This document shows positions 30,946-39,009 of a DNA stretch of 53,538 nucleotides, in pieces. The first letter of the stretch is position 1; every line of letters begins with the position of its first letter. The translations under genes were made by a program, and so were the position numbers. The notes under the pieces were generated by a model. That model worked only from the letters and a program-made list of their open reading frames with translations. It ran no database searches and had not been told where the DNA came from. Source of the DNA: a virus; the IMG/VR virus record IMGVR_UViG_3300008952_000066, positions 1 to 53,538 of that record. One strand, written 5' to 3'.

Positions 30946-31374
30946 TTGGATGACCAACAGCTAACCGAAGCGTTAGAACATATACAGGAACGTCTGCAAT
31001 TAAGTGTTGATGCAACGATAACTAAAACTCAAGGTGTAAAAGCTAGAGTTGAGAAAACACAAAGCTTAATTGAAACGATTAAAGACAATATTGCTTATAT
31101 AGTTGGTTTACCTGCCACACTTGGCGGTGCTTTCGGGTTTCTGTGGGACTCATCGGGGGATGAAGCGGCATTAACTCATAAAGTAACAATGCTTGAAGAA
31201 GCGGTAGCAGGATTAAAAGCAGAGAATGATCTGCTAGGTGGCGGTACTAAAAACTTCGCCATCGACATGAGCGCAGTTCCTAGCGGTTCCGTAACCGTCA
31301 TAATTGTTGCATCAATAATAGTTGTAAGTGTTGGGTTACTTGCCATGTATCAAAGACGGCGTAAGAAGCGTTGA
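30946..31374 (+). CDS. Coiled-coil membrane protein, 142 residues
   Basis: It starts with TTG, behind GGAGG at 6 bases. Residues 1-45 form a coiled coil ('LTEALEHIQERLQLSVD', 'VKARVEKTQSLIETIKDNI'), residues 46-65 are weakly hydrophobic ('IAYIVGLPATLGGAFGFLW'), a second coil follows (70-90) and a clear transmembrane helix lies at about 112-134 ('SVTVIIVASIIVVSVGLLAMY'), ending in RRRKKR. The stop overlaps the lipoprotein start (TTGA), so the two are co-translated and may act together in the envelope. Confidence 0.7.
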   Translation: MDDQQLTEALEHIQERLQLSVDATITKTQGVKARVEKTQSLIETIKDNIAYIVGLPATLGGAFGFLWDSSGDEAALTHKVTMLEEAVAGLKAENDLLGGGTKNFAIDMSAVPSGSVTVIIVASIIVVSVGLLAMYQRRRKKR

Positions 31375-34300
31375 TTAAAAGAGTAGTGGCTGTTCTTTCG
31401 ACAGCATTACTCTTTGCCTCTTGCGCTCAAGGCGATACAACTGAATCAACACCAACAACAACCGAGCCTGTTGTCACAACTGTCCCTGTTGAAGTTCTCG
31501 AACCTGTAACGACCACACCTGTAGAAAAAGACGCATCAGCTTCTTTGGAGTACACACCTGTTCAAGATGGTTTTTCTTTTGAAAACTTTGGAGGAGGGGA
31601 AGCTCCAGCGGAATTAACAGTCAATATGACTCGCAGGTTTTATGGTGACAATCAAGTCTGTTCAGATGTAACAGATAACGAATGCACTCCATATCCTGTA
31701 ATCCTTCAACTCATATCTCAAGCTAATCGTTCAATGAAAGGTGGTTTATGTGAAGGTTTAACTGTTTTATCTTTAAGGTTAGCCAATGATCCACTTGCAT
31801 TAGCAGGCTTTCAAAATGCTGAAGAAGTAGCAACACTTATCAAACAAGATCCTGCTTTGCTTTCAGAAATTGCTTACTGGTATGTAACACAGTTCGCTAT
31901 AGAGGTACAACAACAAGCCGCACAGTTTTTAGAACTGTCCCCTTTAGCTTTAGCACGAATACTTTATGAAGATTTCGCTAAAGCAGAAACAGGTCAACCA
32001 TCAGTCGGGTACACGATAGGTATTTACTCTGAGCAAGGCGGTCACGCCGTAACACCTTACAAAGTGACCACAGACGGTGACACATGGAGAATCTATATAT
32101 ATGACTCTAATTGGCCTTCAACAGAACGATGGATTGATGTGAATGAAGAAGGTTGGAATTACGCATTAGCCGCAACTAACCCAACTGAACAAACTGAAGC
32201 GTGGGGTGGCGGAACTGGAACAATGGAATTAACTCCAATGACTTCACGTTCGGGACCTTTTACTTGCAGTTTTTGCCCACAAGAAGAAAATGAAGAATCG
32301 GGAACACTTCTTACCGTTGCGGCTTCAGGCAGTAAACAAATGGCTATTCAAATACAAACAGAAACAGGTGAACGGCTCGGCTATTACGATGGCAAATTTG
32401 TTAATGAAATAGAAGGCGCAACTTACAGGTATTTAATATCAGGAACTTCAACGGCTGATCCTGTAATGGTTTTCTTACCTGCTGGTATAGAAGATTTTAG
32501 TGCAGATGTTGATGTTATAGACATTCCCACCCCAGCGGTTACATCGCCAACAGCGCCTACGGAGGGGGAAGTTGAAGATTCACCGCCAGAGCAGGAACAA
32601 GAACAAGATACCACACAACAATTTTCGCTTCTCATATTGGATGATGAGAAATCAGTTCAAATAGAAGCTGATATATCTGTAGAAGAACCTATTGCAGATG
32701 AACAAATAATAGAAACAGAATCCTTAATAAATTTTTCTGAAGAATCTGTAGAGATAGCTGACATTGAAGAAGCAACAGTCGCTATAGCGGTTGATGCTTT
32801 GGAAGTTGAAATAGACGTACAGCAAGGACAGCAGATAGCAGTACAGTTTGTTCCTGATCCTCCACCTGTGATTGAAGCAGGTCAACCTGAACCAGTTGAA
32901 ATAGCTCCAGCAATGTTAGATATTTCTATAGCAGACAACACAGGCGAACTGTTAGCTGAAGTCGAAGTTGATTTAACACCCTTCCGAGTTGAGGACAGAC
33001 AAGAAGAAACAGAGTTAGAAGAAGAACCTGAACAGGCTCCCATAGTGCTTGCTATTTCGTTTGATGAGGAGATCGGTGAAGTAGAACAAGTAGAGGAGTC
33101 TATCGAAGCTTGGGTGGCTTCAGACGCTGAATATTTCCAAGCAATTATCGAAGATCGAGTAGAGGAAGTGTTAGGTGAAACATGGGTAGAGGAATTACAA
33201 GAAACAGATGATTGGGAAACAGAAGAAGAATTTGAAGAATTTGATTTAACAGAAATCCTTTTAGCAGTAGAGGAAGAATACTGGGAAGATGAAATTTGGG
33301 AAGAAATTGATTACACAGAAGAATGGTTTGAAGAAGAAGCTGAATTAGAACTTTTTATTATCTATGAAGAAGAAGATTGGTGGGATGAAGAACCTGAAGA
33401 ATGGTTAGAGGAGGAATGGTTTGAAGAATTATTATTGGAAGAAGAATGGCTCGAAGAAGAATGGATTGATCCTGAGCCTTTATTTGAAGAATTTGAGGAG
33501 GAAGAAATTGAAGAAATTATTGAAGAAATTATTGAAGAAATTTGGTTTGAAGAAGAAATCACAGACGAGGAATGGGAGCAGTTGGAAGAATCCGAATGGC
33601 TACCCGAACCCTTTGAGGAATTTGAACAGGAAATAGAATTAGAGGAATTATTTGAGGATGATTTAGTTCCTACAACCACATGGATGGAAGAATGGGACTT
33701 TGATGAGTTCGGTGAAATACCTGAAGATATGCTCGAATGGTCAGATGATGAATTTGATTTATTTGAAGAATTTTTAGGTAACACAACCGAAGAAGAAGAA
33801 GAAGAAGTCTGGGAAGAAGATCCTTTTCTTAACACAGAAGAAGAATGGGAGGAATGGGAAGATGAGTTTTGGTTTGAGGATTCTGAACTAGAAGATGATT
33901 GGATAGAGGATTGGATACCAGAGGAAGAAGAAATTGAAGAAGAAGAAGAAACCCCACCACTTGAAGAAGAAGAATGGGAGAGTAACACCGAAGAAGAAGT
34001 CAATGACTTCGAGGACATTTTAGAACAAGAATGGGATAATCCTTATGCAGATTGCATTGGCACTTCAGCTTGTGCTGATGCTCCTGCTGGTTTCGATACT
34101 TGGGCGCAATGGGAGTCAGCTAATAATCCTAATTATGTAGCCCCTGAAGTTGGCGATCCTGATTATGTGCCACCTCCACCACCGCCACCAGTTTATGTTC
34201 CTGTCTATTGGGCTTATTCTAATAATTTAGTTGCCAGTAGGATTAGTAGTGCCAGCGAGTCAACTGTTACAACGGTGTTGGCTAGAGGCGAAGATGGACA

Positions 34301-35042
34301 TTGGTACGAGACACACACAACAGAAATGACAACGACTACCACGACTTACACTACGAATGGAACAGAGCAGTTCGGTTGTGTAGATAATGCTTGCGCTTTA
34401 TCAGGTACTACATGGGATGATGAAACAAGTGAACAAACTGTAGCAGTAACTACTTCATCAACAGTAGTTCCAGCTTCTTGCTCTCAAGGCGGGTTTACTG
34501 GTCTAGGAGACTGGTGCATAGTTGATTCGAGTAGTCGAAACGATTATGACCATGTTGCTTTCTCGGTTCCTACTGCGGCTGAAGAAAATGAAGCCTGCGA
34601 CTGCACAGATGGCGATGGGCTTATGGATATTCGTATAGACGCTGAAAGCAATTTAACTGGGGTGCAGTTCAACTCTAATAACGAACACGCTGATCCTTAC
34701 ATATACCTGAACCATGACACAGACTCAGATGATGGTGACCATTCAGGAGACATGGATGCGATAACAGTTGGTAATCAAATCACATATAACGATGACGGTG
34801 GTAGAGATTGCGGTAACACTTGCAACAATCCTCCTAGCACAGCAACAGACCCTGACGAGACACCGAACGTAACACTCTCCAACGGTGAACCAGTTATCAA
34901 CAATGTTGCCGACTCTTGGGATTCTCGGATAACAAGAGAACTGTCAGCAGGTGATTATGTTGTAAGGGCTTCGGTTTACAATAACGCTAATAGCGGATGG
35001 TATCGCTTAACAATAAGAGATGCAGATGTTACATACCCATAA
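31371..35042 (+). CDS. Giant lipoprotein with cysteine-peptidase-like domain and Glu/Trp-rich region
   Basis: It starts with TTG, overlapping the previous stop. The 1223-residue protein has a lipoprotein signal (MIKRVVAVLSTALLFASC; Cys18). Residues 70-260 resemble a papain/C39-like fold, with C127 in 'GGLCEGL', H225 in 'GGHAVTPY' and D245/N247 in 'YDSNWP'. Residues about 594-888 are Glu/Trp/Phe/Asp-rich with no Lys, Arg or His. A Pro-rich segment and a Thr-rich part follow. The last 150 residues ('DGDGLMDI', 'ITRELSAGDYVVRASVYNNANSGWYRLTI') look like a PPC-type beta domain. Probably anchored outside the host membrane. Confidence 0.75.
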   Translation: MIKRVVAVLSTALLFASCAQGDTTESTPTTTEPVVTTVPVEVLEPVTTTPVEKDASASLEYTPVQDGFSFENFGGGEAPAELTVNMTRRFYGDNQVCSDVTDNECTPYPVILQLISQANRSMKGGLCEGLTVLSLRLANDPLALAGFQNAEEVATLIKQDPALLSEIAYWYVTQFAIEVQQQAAQFLELSPLALARILYEDFAKAETGQPSVGYTIGIYSEQGGHAVTPYKVTTDGDTWRIYIYDSNWPSTERWIDVNEEGWNYALAATNPTEQTEAWGGGTGTMELTPMTSRSGPFTCSFCPQEENEESGTLLTVAASGSKQMAIQIQTETGERLGYYDGKFVNEIEGATYRYLISGTSTADPVMVFLPAGIEDFSADVDVIDIPTPAVTSPTAPTEGEVEDSPPEQEQEQDTTQQFSLLILDDEKSVQIEADISVEEPIADEQIIETESLINFSEESVEIADIEEATVAIAVDALEVEIDVQQGQQIAVQFVPDPPPVIEAGQPEPVEIAPAMLDISIADNTGELLAEVEVDLTPFRVEDRQEETELEEEPEQAPIVLAISFDEEIGEVEQVEESIEAWVASDAEYFQAIIEDRVEEVLGETWVEELQETDDWETEEEFEEFDLTEILLAVEEEYWEDEIWEEIDYTEEWFEEEAELELFIIYEEEDWWDEEPEEWLEEEWFEELLLEEEWLEEEWIDPEPLFEEFEEEEIEEIIEEIIEEIWFEEEITDEEWEQLEESEWLPEPFEEFEQEIELEELFEDDLVPTTTWMEEWDFDEFGEIPEDMLEWSDDEFDLFEEFLGNTTEEEEEEVWEEDPFLNTEEEWEEWEDEFWFEDSELEDDWIEDWIPEEEEIEEEEETPPLEEEEWESNTEEEVNDFEDILEQEWDNPYADCIGTSACADAPAGFDTWAQWESANNPNYVAPEVGDPDYVPPPPPPPVYVPVYWAYSNNLVASRISSASESTVTTVLARGEDGHWYETHTTEMTTTTTTYTTNGTEQFGCVDNACALSGTTWDDETSEQTVAVTTSSTVVPASCSQGGFTGLGDWCIVDSSSRNDYDHVAFSVPTAAEENEACDCTDGDGLMDIRIDAESNLTGVQFNSNNEHADPYIYLNHDTDSDDGDHSGDMDAITVGNQITYNDDGGRDCGNTCNNPPSTATDPDETPNVTLSNGEPVINNVADSWDSRITRELSAGDYVVRASVYNNANSGWYRLTIRDADVTYP

Positions 35043-35050
35043 GGAGGATA

Positions 35051-35290
35051 ATGAAAGTTTGGATTGACCAAGATTTATGTACTGGAGATGGTTTATGCGA
35101 AGAACTATGTGGTGACATATTTTACGGTCACGATGACGGATTGTTTTACGTTAAAGAAGCAGGTACGCCCACTCCTAAAGAACCTACTCACAAGATGAGT
35201 GAAACAGTTAATGTCCCTGACGAATTAGCCGAAGCTGTTATTGAATCTGCCGAAGAATGTCCCGGCGAATGTATTTTTGTGGAACCATAG
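35051..35290 (+). CDS. Single-cluster ferredoxin
   Basis: ATG 35051 follows AAGGAGG; 79 residues. 'VWIDQDLCTGDGLCEELCGDIFYGHDDGLFYV' gives C-x5-C-x3-C, and 'EECPGECIFVEP' supplies the C-P. This is the layout of actinobacterial 3Fe-4S/4Fe-4S ferredoxins that pass electrons to P450s and other redox enzymes. The phage codes no obvious partner, so it may serve a host enzyme or help to load WhiB proteins. It ends antisense over the next gene by 53 bases. Confidence 0.85.
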   Translation: MKVWIDQDLCTGDGLCEELCGDIFYGHDDGLFYVKEAGTPTPKEPTHKMSETVNVPDELAEAVIESAEECPGECIFVEP

Positions 35291-35450
35291 AAATATCTTT
35301 TATCCTCACTACATAGATGCAAGGATCTTCTCCAGAGTTAAATTCTTTAATTTCATCTTCTGTGTAGTAGTCAGCTTCGTGAGTTTCACAAGCAATATCT
35401 GAACAGTAGCCTTTATCAAAACCTTCTTGTAGCCATTTTTGAACAGTCAT
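35238..35450 (-). CDS. Small Cys/His protein, 70 residues
   Basis: The protein 'MTVQKWLQEGFDKGYCSDIACETHEADYYTEDEIKEFNSGEDPCIYVVRI' has C-x4-C-x-x-H and a later Cys. The pattern 'W-x-x-x-G-x-x-x-G-[FY]-C-S-x-x-x-C-x-T-H' recurs in many actinophage small proteins. Its 3' end overlaps the ferredoxin gene on the other strand. Function unknown; the zinc site is inferred. Confidence 0.7.
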   Translation of the reverse strand: MTVQKWLQEGFDKGYCSDIACETHEADYYTEDEIKEFNSGEDPCIYVVRIKDISMVPQKYIRRDILRQIQ

Positions 35451-36539
35451 TTAATCCTCAAAAGTTATTGCTGTCTGCCATAAAACATTCTTATCAGGCG
35501 TATCAATCCAAATAGCTTGCTGTGGAGCTTCATAAGGATAATTACTAATAGAAGCATATTCATCATAACCTTTAAGGCTACCGTTTAATAGGAATCCTGA
35601 TGATGGTGCCATGATTAACTGATGAAAATGACCTAACACCATGTAATCAAAGTTCATATTCTGTCGTTTACGAGCCACCATTCGCATCAAAGGAGGCCAA
35701 ATACCACCGATACCTCCACCGCCTCTAGCTTGATCACCATGTGTGAGAAGATAAGTGGTGTCTTGAACTTTCACTATCAGGTCAGCACCAGTAGCCACAT
35801 CGAATGTAACTTTGTCGTTGCCTTCAAATTGTTTCTCCAACGTCTTAGCTAACATCCAATCGAAGTTATCTTTAGCACGAAGTTTCGCTCTGCTTTTACG
35901 AGTCCGCCTGCCATGATTGCCTACTACAGAAGGAATATGGACATATTCAAAGTGTTCAGCTAACAGGTTGATTCCTGCGGCTAACTGTTCAGTCCAAAAG
36001 ATAACTGAGCCGAGCATAGTGTCCTCGTTGGTTTCTGTTAGTTCTTCGTGAATGTCTCCTGAGAAGATGTCGCCTGCTAAGAAAAGAACACAACCCTGAT
36101 AGTCGATGCCTGTTACATATTCGTTAGTCAAAAGAATTATCTTCTGGAAATAAGTTTTAAGTCTTTGAACAGCAATCTTACGATTGTATTCGTTGCGATA
36201 TTGTATTTCTTCAGGTTTAACCACTTCATCAAAATGTGTATCGGAAAGAATTGTGCAAACAACACCTGTCCCTTGCTTGCCTGTTTTAACCAACCATTTA
36301 GGTGGTTTGTATCTACGCTTATCAAGTTTGCTTATTAAGTCGCTACGTCTTTCAGATTCTTCTAAGTCAGCCTCAAGTTCTTTAATCTGTGCTTTAGAAA
36401 TAGATAGCTCTTGTCGTAGCTTAGAAGCTTGACGAGATAGCTTCGCCATCTCTTGTATCGCCGCATCATCCTTAGCGAACTCTGATAAAGAGTTTTTATT
36501 TTCTGCGTTCACGAATAAACATTGCATCCAGTCTGCCAC
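35451..36539 (-). CDS. Metallophosphoesterase with N-terminal coiled coil
   Basis: The reading frame opens at GTG 36539 (362 residues); an ATG at 36527 may be the real start. Residues about 30-70 are a coiled coil. The calcineurin-like phosphoesterase follows: 'ILSDTHFDE' (about 97), 'LFLAGDIFSGD' (about 150), 'VVGNHGRRT' (about 207), 'LLTHGDQARGG' (about 267) and 'VLGHFHQ' (about 302). All five metal-binding motifs are present. Substrate is unknown; similar phage enzymes act on DNA or nucleotides. It overlaps the upstream gene by 44 bases. Confidence 0.85.
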   Translation of the reverse strand: MADWMQCLFVNAENKNSLSEFAKDDAAIQEMAKLSRQASKLRQELSISKAQIKELEADLEESERRSDLISKLDKRRYKPPKWLVKTGKQGTGVVCTILSDTHFDEVVKPEEIQYRNEYNRKIAVQRLKTYFQKIILLTNEYVTGIDYQGCVLFLAGDIFSGDIHEELTETNEDTMLGSVIFWTEQLAAGINLLAEHFEYVHIPSVVGNHGRRTRKSRAKLRAKDNFDWMLAKTLEKQFEGNDKVTFDVATGADLIVKVQDTTYLLTHGDQARGGGGIGGIWPPLMRMVARKRQNMNFDYMVLGHFHQLIMAPSSGFLLNGSLKGYDEYASISNYPYEAPQQAIWIDTPDKNVLWQTAITFED

Positions 36540-36729
36540 CAGTGGCTTCTTTGTAACCTATTGAATGTAACCATTTGGCGGCAGTTACTTTACCGACAGG
36601 AACGTCAGAGTCGTGGAAAGCATCCCATAATTGATTGAAAATATCATCAGGCAAAGTTTCAACCCACGCTGTTGTCGTAGTGCGAGTTTGCTTTTGCAAA
36701 AAGTCCTGCAAGGACAATTCTTTTGACAT
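36496..36729 (-). CDS. Small protein upstream of the phosphoesterase, 77 residues
   Basis: The protein reads MSKELSLQDFLQKQTRTTTTAWVETLPDDIFNQLWDAFHDSDVPVGKVTAAKWLHSIGYKEATGGRLD, helical with a helix-turn-helix-like 'VTAAKWLHSIGY' segment. AAGG precedes the start. It overlaps the phosphoesterase gene start, indicating an operon. No name can be given; DNA binding is a guess. Confidence 0.65.
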   Translation of the reverse strand: MSKELSLQDFLQKQTRTTTTAWVETLPDDIFNQLWDAFHDSDVPVGKVTAAKWLHSIGYKEATGGRLDAMFIRERRK

Positions 36730-36948
36730 GCTGATTAACCTTAGCGGATATTTAGATCATGCGGTATCTTTTACACAATTTGCAAAGATGGTAAGGTTGT
36801 TAAAGAACTCAGAGGAGTGTATATCGGTATAAGATCATCGTGGCGTGAATTACGTCAACACAGCCGAAGAAGCAAAGCTGGCTTAGAAAAAATAATACAA
36901 GCAGAGCCACCGAGCTACACTTCTCGCAAGACCAACGGAGGTCAACTC

Positions 36949-37317
36949 TTGAGCAAACAAAAACTATTCCACTATAAAGCAACAGTAGGTCGTGTAGTGG
37001 ATGGAGACACAATAGACGTAACTCTTAATTTGGGTTTCGATATTTATTACAAAGGCAGAATCAGGTTCATGGGCATTAACGCTCCTGAGTCGAGAACGAA
37101 AGACGCTGTTGAGAAAGAAGCAGGACTCGCCGCTAAACGCTATGTCGAGGATTGGATAAGCGCTTTGGAACACAAAGTTATTATCGAAACTTCTTTAGAC
37201 GAGAAAGGTAAGTTCGGTAGGATTCTTGGCAGGATATTAAACGAAGAAGGCGAGTGTTTGAATGAGGAGATGGTGAGCTTAGGTCACGCCACTCCTTATC
37301 ATGGCGGTAAGCGATAA
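36949..37317 (+). CDS. Thermonuclease (SNase-like) protein
   Basis: TTG 36949 has GGAGGT six bases upstream, giving 122 residues (MSKQKLFHYKATVGRVVDGDTIDV). The staphylococcal nuclease core is clear: 'VVDGDTIDVTLNLGF' (calcium site), 'RFMGINAPE', 'EKEAGLAAKRYVEDWI', 'DEKGKFGRILGRI' (Arg-rich) and 'LVSLGHA'-like end. The frame stays open upstream to 36745, and GTG 36817 could add 44 protein-like residues ('YIGIRSSWRELRQHSRRSKAG'). It probably degrades host DNA or RNA, or DNA ends. Confidence 0.8.
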   Translation: MSKQKLFHYKATVGRVVDGDTIDVTLNLGFDIYYKGRIRFMGINAPESRTKDAVEKEAGLAAKRYVEDWISALEHKVIIETSLDEKGKFGRILGRILNEEGECLNEEMVSLGHATPYHGGKR

Positions 37318-37346
37318 AAAAAGAAAGGGAGCCGAAGCCCCCTTTC
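37316..37346. terminator. Bidirectional terminator between convergent genes
   Basis: GAAAGGG (37323-37329) pairs with CCCTTTC (37340-37346); the loop AGCCGAAGCC has an inner GC/GC pair. On the minus strand the hairpin is followed by seven Ts (37316-37322 complement), so it ends the minus gene at 37369. On the plus strand only TGCAAATTTT follows, giving a weaker terminator for the nuclease gene. Confidence 0.8.
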
Positions 37347-37368
37347 TGCAAATTTTAATAGTTTTCAT

Positions 37369-37554
37369 TTATATTATTTGTCCTTTCATGATTAAGTTTT
37401 TTACCATTACGATGGTTGTTGAAAGACCAAGTGTGAGAATCATCAATACCATTTCCGTTGTGCGGATCAGGTTTTTCCTAAACTCTTGTTTCCTTTGAAG
37501 TTCAGCCGCAAATTCAAAAGCGGTAACTCTAGTAACTCCCATTGAATTTTTCAT
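37369..37554 (-). CDS. Small membrane protein, 61 residues
   Basis: ATG 37554 follows GAGAGGGA. The product MKNSMGVTRVTAFEFAAELQRKQEFRKNLIRT is followed by a transmembrane helix (residues about 34-56, 'TEMVLMILTLGLSTTIVMVKNLI'). It is the first and only gene of the unit headed by promoter copy 4. An ATG at 37587 in the conserved leader is in frame (MGNKKINREGT) and could start a longer product. Early-expressed membrane protein; the role is unknown. Confidence 0.65.
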   Translation of the reverse strand: MKNSMGVTRVTAFEFAAELQRKQEFRKNLIRTTEMVLMILTLGLSTTIVMVKNLIMKGQII

Positions 37555-37584
37555 TGTTCCCTCTCGGTTGATTTTTTTATTTCC

Positions 37585-37625
37585 CATCAAGTACCACTAT
37601 AACGAACCATATAACCCCATGTATA
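37585..37625 (-). promoter_or_regulatory. Repeated phage promoter with leader, copy 4
   Basis: Read on minus, TATACA (37625-37620) and TATAGT (37601-37596) are 18 bases apart; spacer TGGGGTTATATGGTTCGT carries one base more than the other copies. The leader begins GATGGGAAATAAAAAA and ends CGAGAGGGA, a changed ribosome site. The leader ATG is at 37587, nine bases after the -10 box. It faces away from the late scaffold gene at 37842. Confidence 0.8.
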
Positions 37626-37671
37626 CATTAGGCGAACAATTTTTATACTTTTTTTTGTTCCCTCACATCAC

Positions 37672-37793
37672 TTCTAAAGCGTTATTAATTGACGAAATGA
37701 ATAAAACAACATCCACTAGCTGAAAGATGATTAGAACTGTTCTAAATGCTTCTGAAGGGCTGTTAGAAGAAATACAGCTTCAGATACGAGACA
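37672..37793 (+). promoter_or_regulatory. Control region B, upstream of the head operon
   Basis: Three elements recur in the same order in control region A (45748-45833): TTCTAAAGCGTTA (37672-37684), TTAGAACTGT (37731-37740) and CAGATACGAGACA (37781-37793). The middle element here is a complete palindrome, TTAGAACTGTTCTAA (37731-37745). The region lies between promoter copy 4 and the scaffold gene. A regulator-binding switch for late head genes is likely. Confidence 0.6.
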
Positions 37794-37841
37794 AACGGAT
37801 TACATTGCTGTAATCTAGGCAATGTCTCCTGTGGAGGATAA

Positions 37842-38603
37842 ATGCCAAAAACTAAAAAGCTCGTAGAGCTTCAAATAGATGAAACTTCAGGAGTAGATCA
37901 TCCTGCTCATCTTTATGAAGGTTGGTTGGTTCGCAAGGACTCAGCCGCTGTTTTAGACGAGGTGATATCCGCCATTGAACTGGAGGCACAAGACAATAAC
38001 ACCAACGAAGGAAAAACAATGAGTGAACTAGAAAGCACCATTGACACTTCGGCTGAAGAAGAAACCGAAACTGTTGAAACAGTTGCAGAAGAAGAAGTAG
38101 TAGCAGAACCTGAAATGGAACCTGTTGCCGCATCTGCATTTGTTGAAAAGAGTGACGGTTCAGACTCGGAATTGGTAGCTAAAGAACTGGCTGATCTTCG
38201 CAAACAGCTTGACGATGCAACGGCAGAAGCCGCTTCGCTTCGTGAAGAACGTGAGATGGAGAAAGCCACAGAGCGAGTCGCTCAATGGCGCATCCTTCCC
38301 GGTGTCGTTGTTGAAGATTTCGCACCTGTTCTACGCTCCCTCCGAGCCGCTAATTTAGAAGCAACGACAATAGTTGAGGACATTCTTGACAGTTGCGCTT
38401 CTGCATTAGCCGAGGCTGGCGTGTTAAAAGAATTGGGTTCCGATTTGGATGAAACATCAACTGATGCTTATGAACAAATTGAAGCCCTTGCTAAATCTGC
38501 TGTTGAAGCAGGTAGAGCAACTAACCTGCCAGAAGCAATCGGGCTTGTGGCTGTAGAGAACCCTGACCTTTATTCAAGGTACAGGACAGAACAGGGGGTA
38601 TAA
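37842..38603 (+). CDS. Capsid scaffold protein
   Basis: The 253-residue acidic protein begins with 'KLVELQIDETSGVDHPAHLYEGWLVRKDSAAVL', the start typical of scaffold proteins in phages with DUF935-type portals, then an acidic region and a coiled coil (residues about 105-140, 'SELVAKELADLRKQLDDATAEAASLREEREM'), and a helical C-terminus. It should guide capsid assembly and be removed by the XkdF-like protease. GGAGG lies 6-7 bases upstream of the ATG. Confidence 0.8.
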   Translation: MPKTKKLVELQIDETSGVDHPAHLYEGWLVRKDSAAVLDEVISAIELEAQDNNTNEGKTMSELESTIDTSAEEETETVETVAEEEVVAEPEMEPVAASAFVEKSDGSDSELVAKELADLRKQLDDATAEAASLREEREMEKATERVAQWRILPGVVVEDFAPVLRSLRAANLEATTIVEDILDSCASALAEAGVLKELGSDLDETSTDAYEQIEALAKSAVEAGRATNLPEAIGLVAVENPDLYSRYRTEQGV

Positions 38604-38606
38604 GTT

Positions 38607-38996
38607 ATGGCTGCTTATGAAAGCCCACAACTCGCATTTGGCACCCTGACTGCGGCGGCTGATCTGTCGAGCAAGCAATATCACTTTGTCAAGTTAGCTT
38701 CGGCTACGACGGTGAATGTATGCTCTGCAATCACCGATTTACCTATTGGCATTTTGCAGAATGACCCCGAATCGGGTGAAGTTGCTGAAATAGCCATCTT
38801 TGGTATTTCCAAAGCAGTTGCTGACGGCACTATTGCCGCCGCTAGGTGGATCGGCACAAGCGCCGACTCGCAGGCGGCTGGGATAACTCCCGGTTCAGAC
38901 ACAACCGTCTATGTCATGGGACAAGCAATCGGAGCCGCTTCGGCTGGCGAAACATTCACAATGTTCCTTAATCCATCCAACTGTCGAGCACAATAA
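38607..38996 (+). CDS. Head decoration protein (DUF2190-like)
   Basis: The 129-residue protein has 'KQYHFVKLASATTVNVCSAITDLPIGILQNDPESGEVAEIAIFGISKAVADGTIAAARWIGTSADSQAAGITPG', the pattern of small capsid-decorating beta proteins of the DUF2190 kind. It sits between scaffold and major capsid genes, the usual place. It would bind outside the shell after expansion. GGGGG precedes the start. Confidence 0.8.
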   Translation: MAAYESPQLAFGTLTAAADLSSKQYHFVKLASATTVNVCSAITDLPIGILQNDPESGEVAEIAIFGISKAVADGTIAAARWIGTSADSQAAGITPGSDTTVYVMGQAIGAASAGETFTMFLNPSNCRAQ

Positions 38997-39009
38997 GGAG
39001 GATTGACAA

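Noticed and set aside
33362-34018. 218-codon Ser-rich frame on the minus strand
   Set aside because: It mirrors the Glu-rich codons of the lipoprotein gene; almost only Ser and Asn, no ribosome site.
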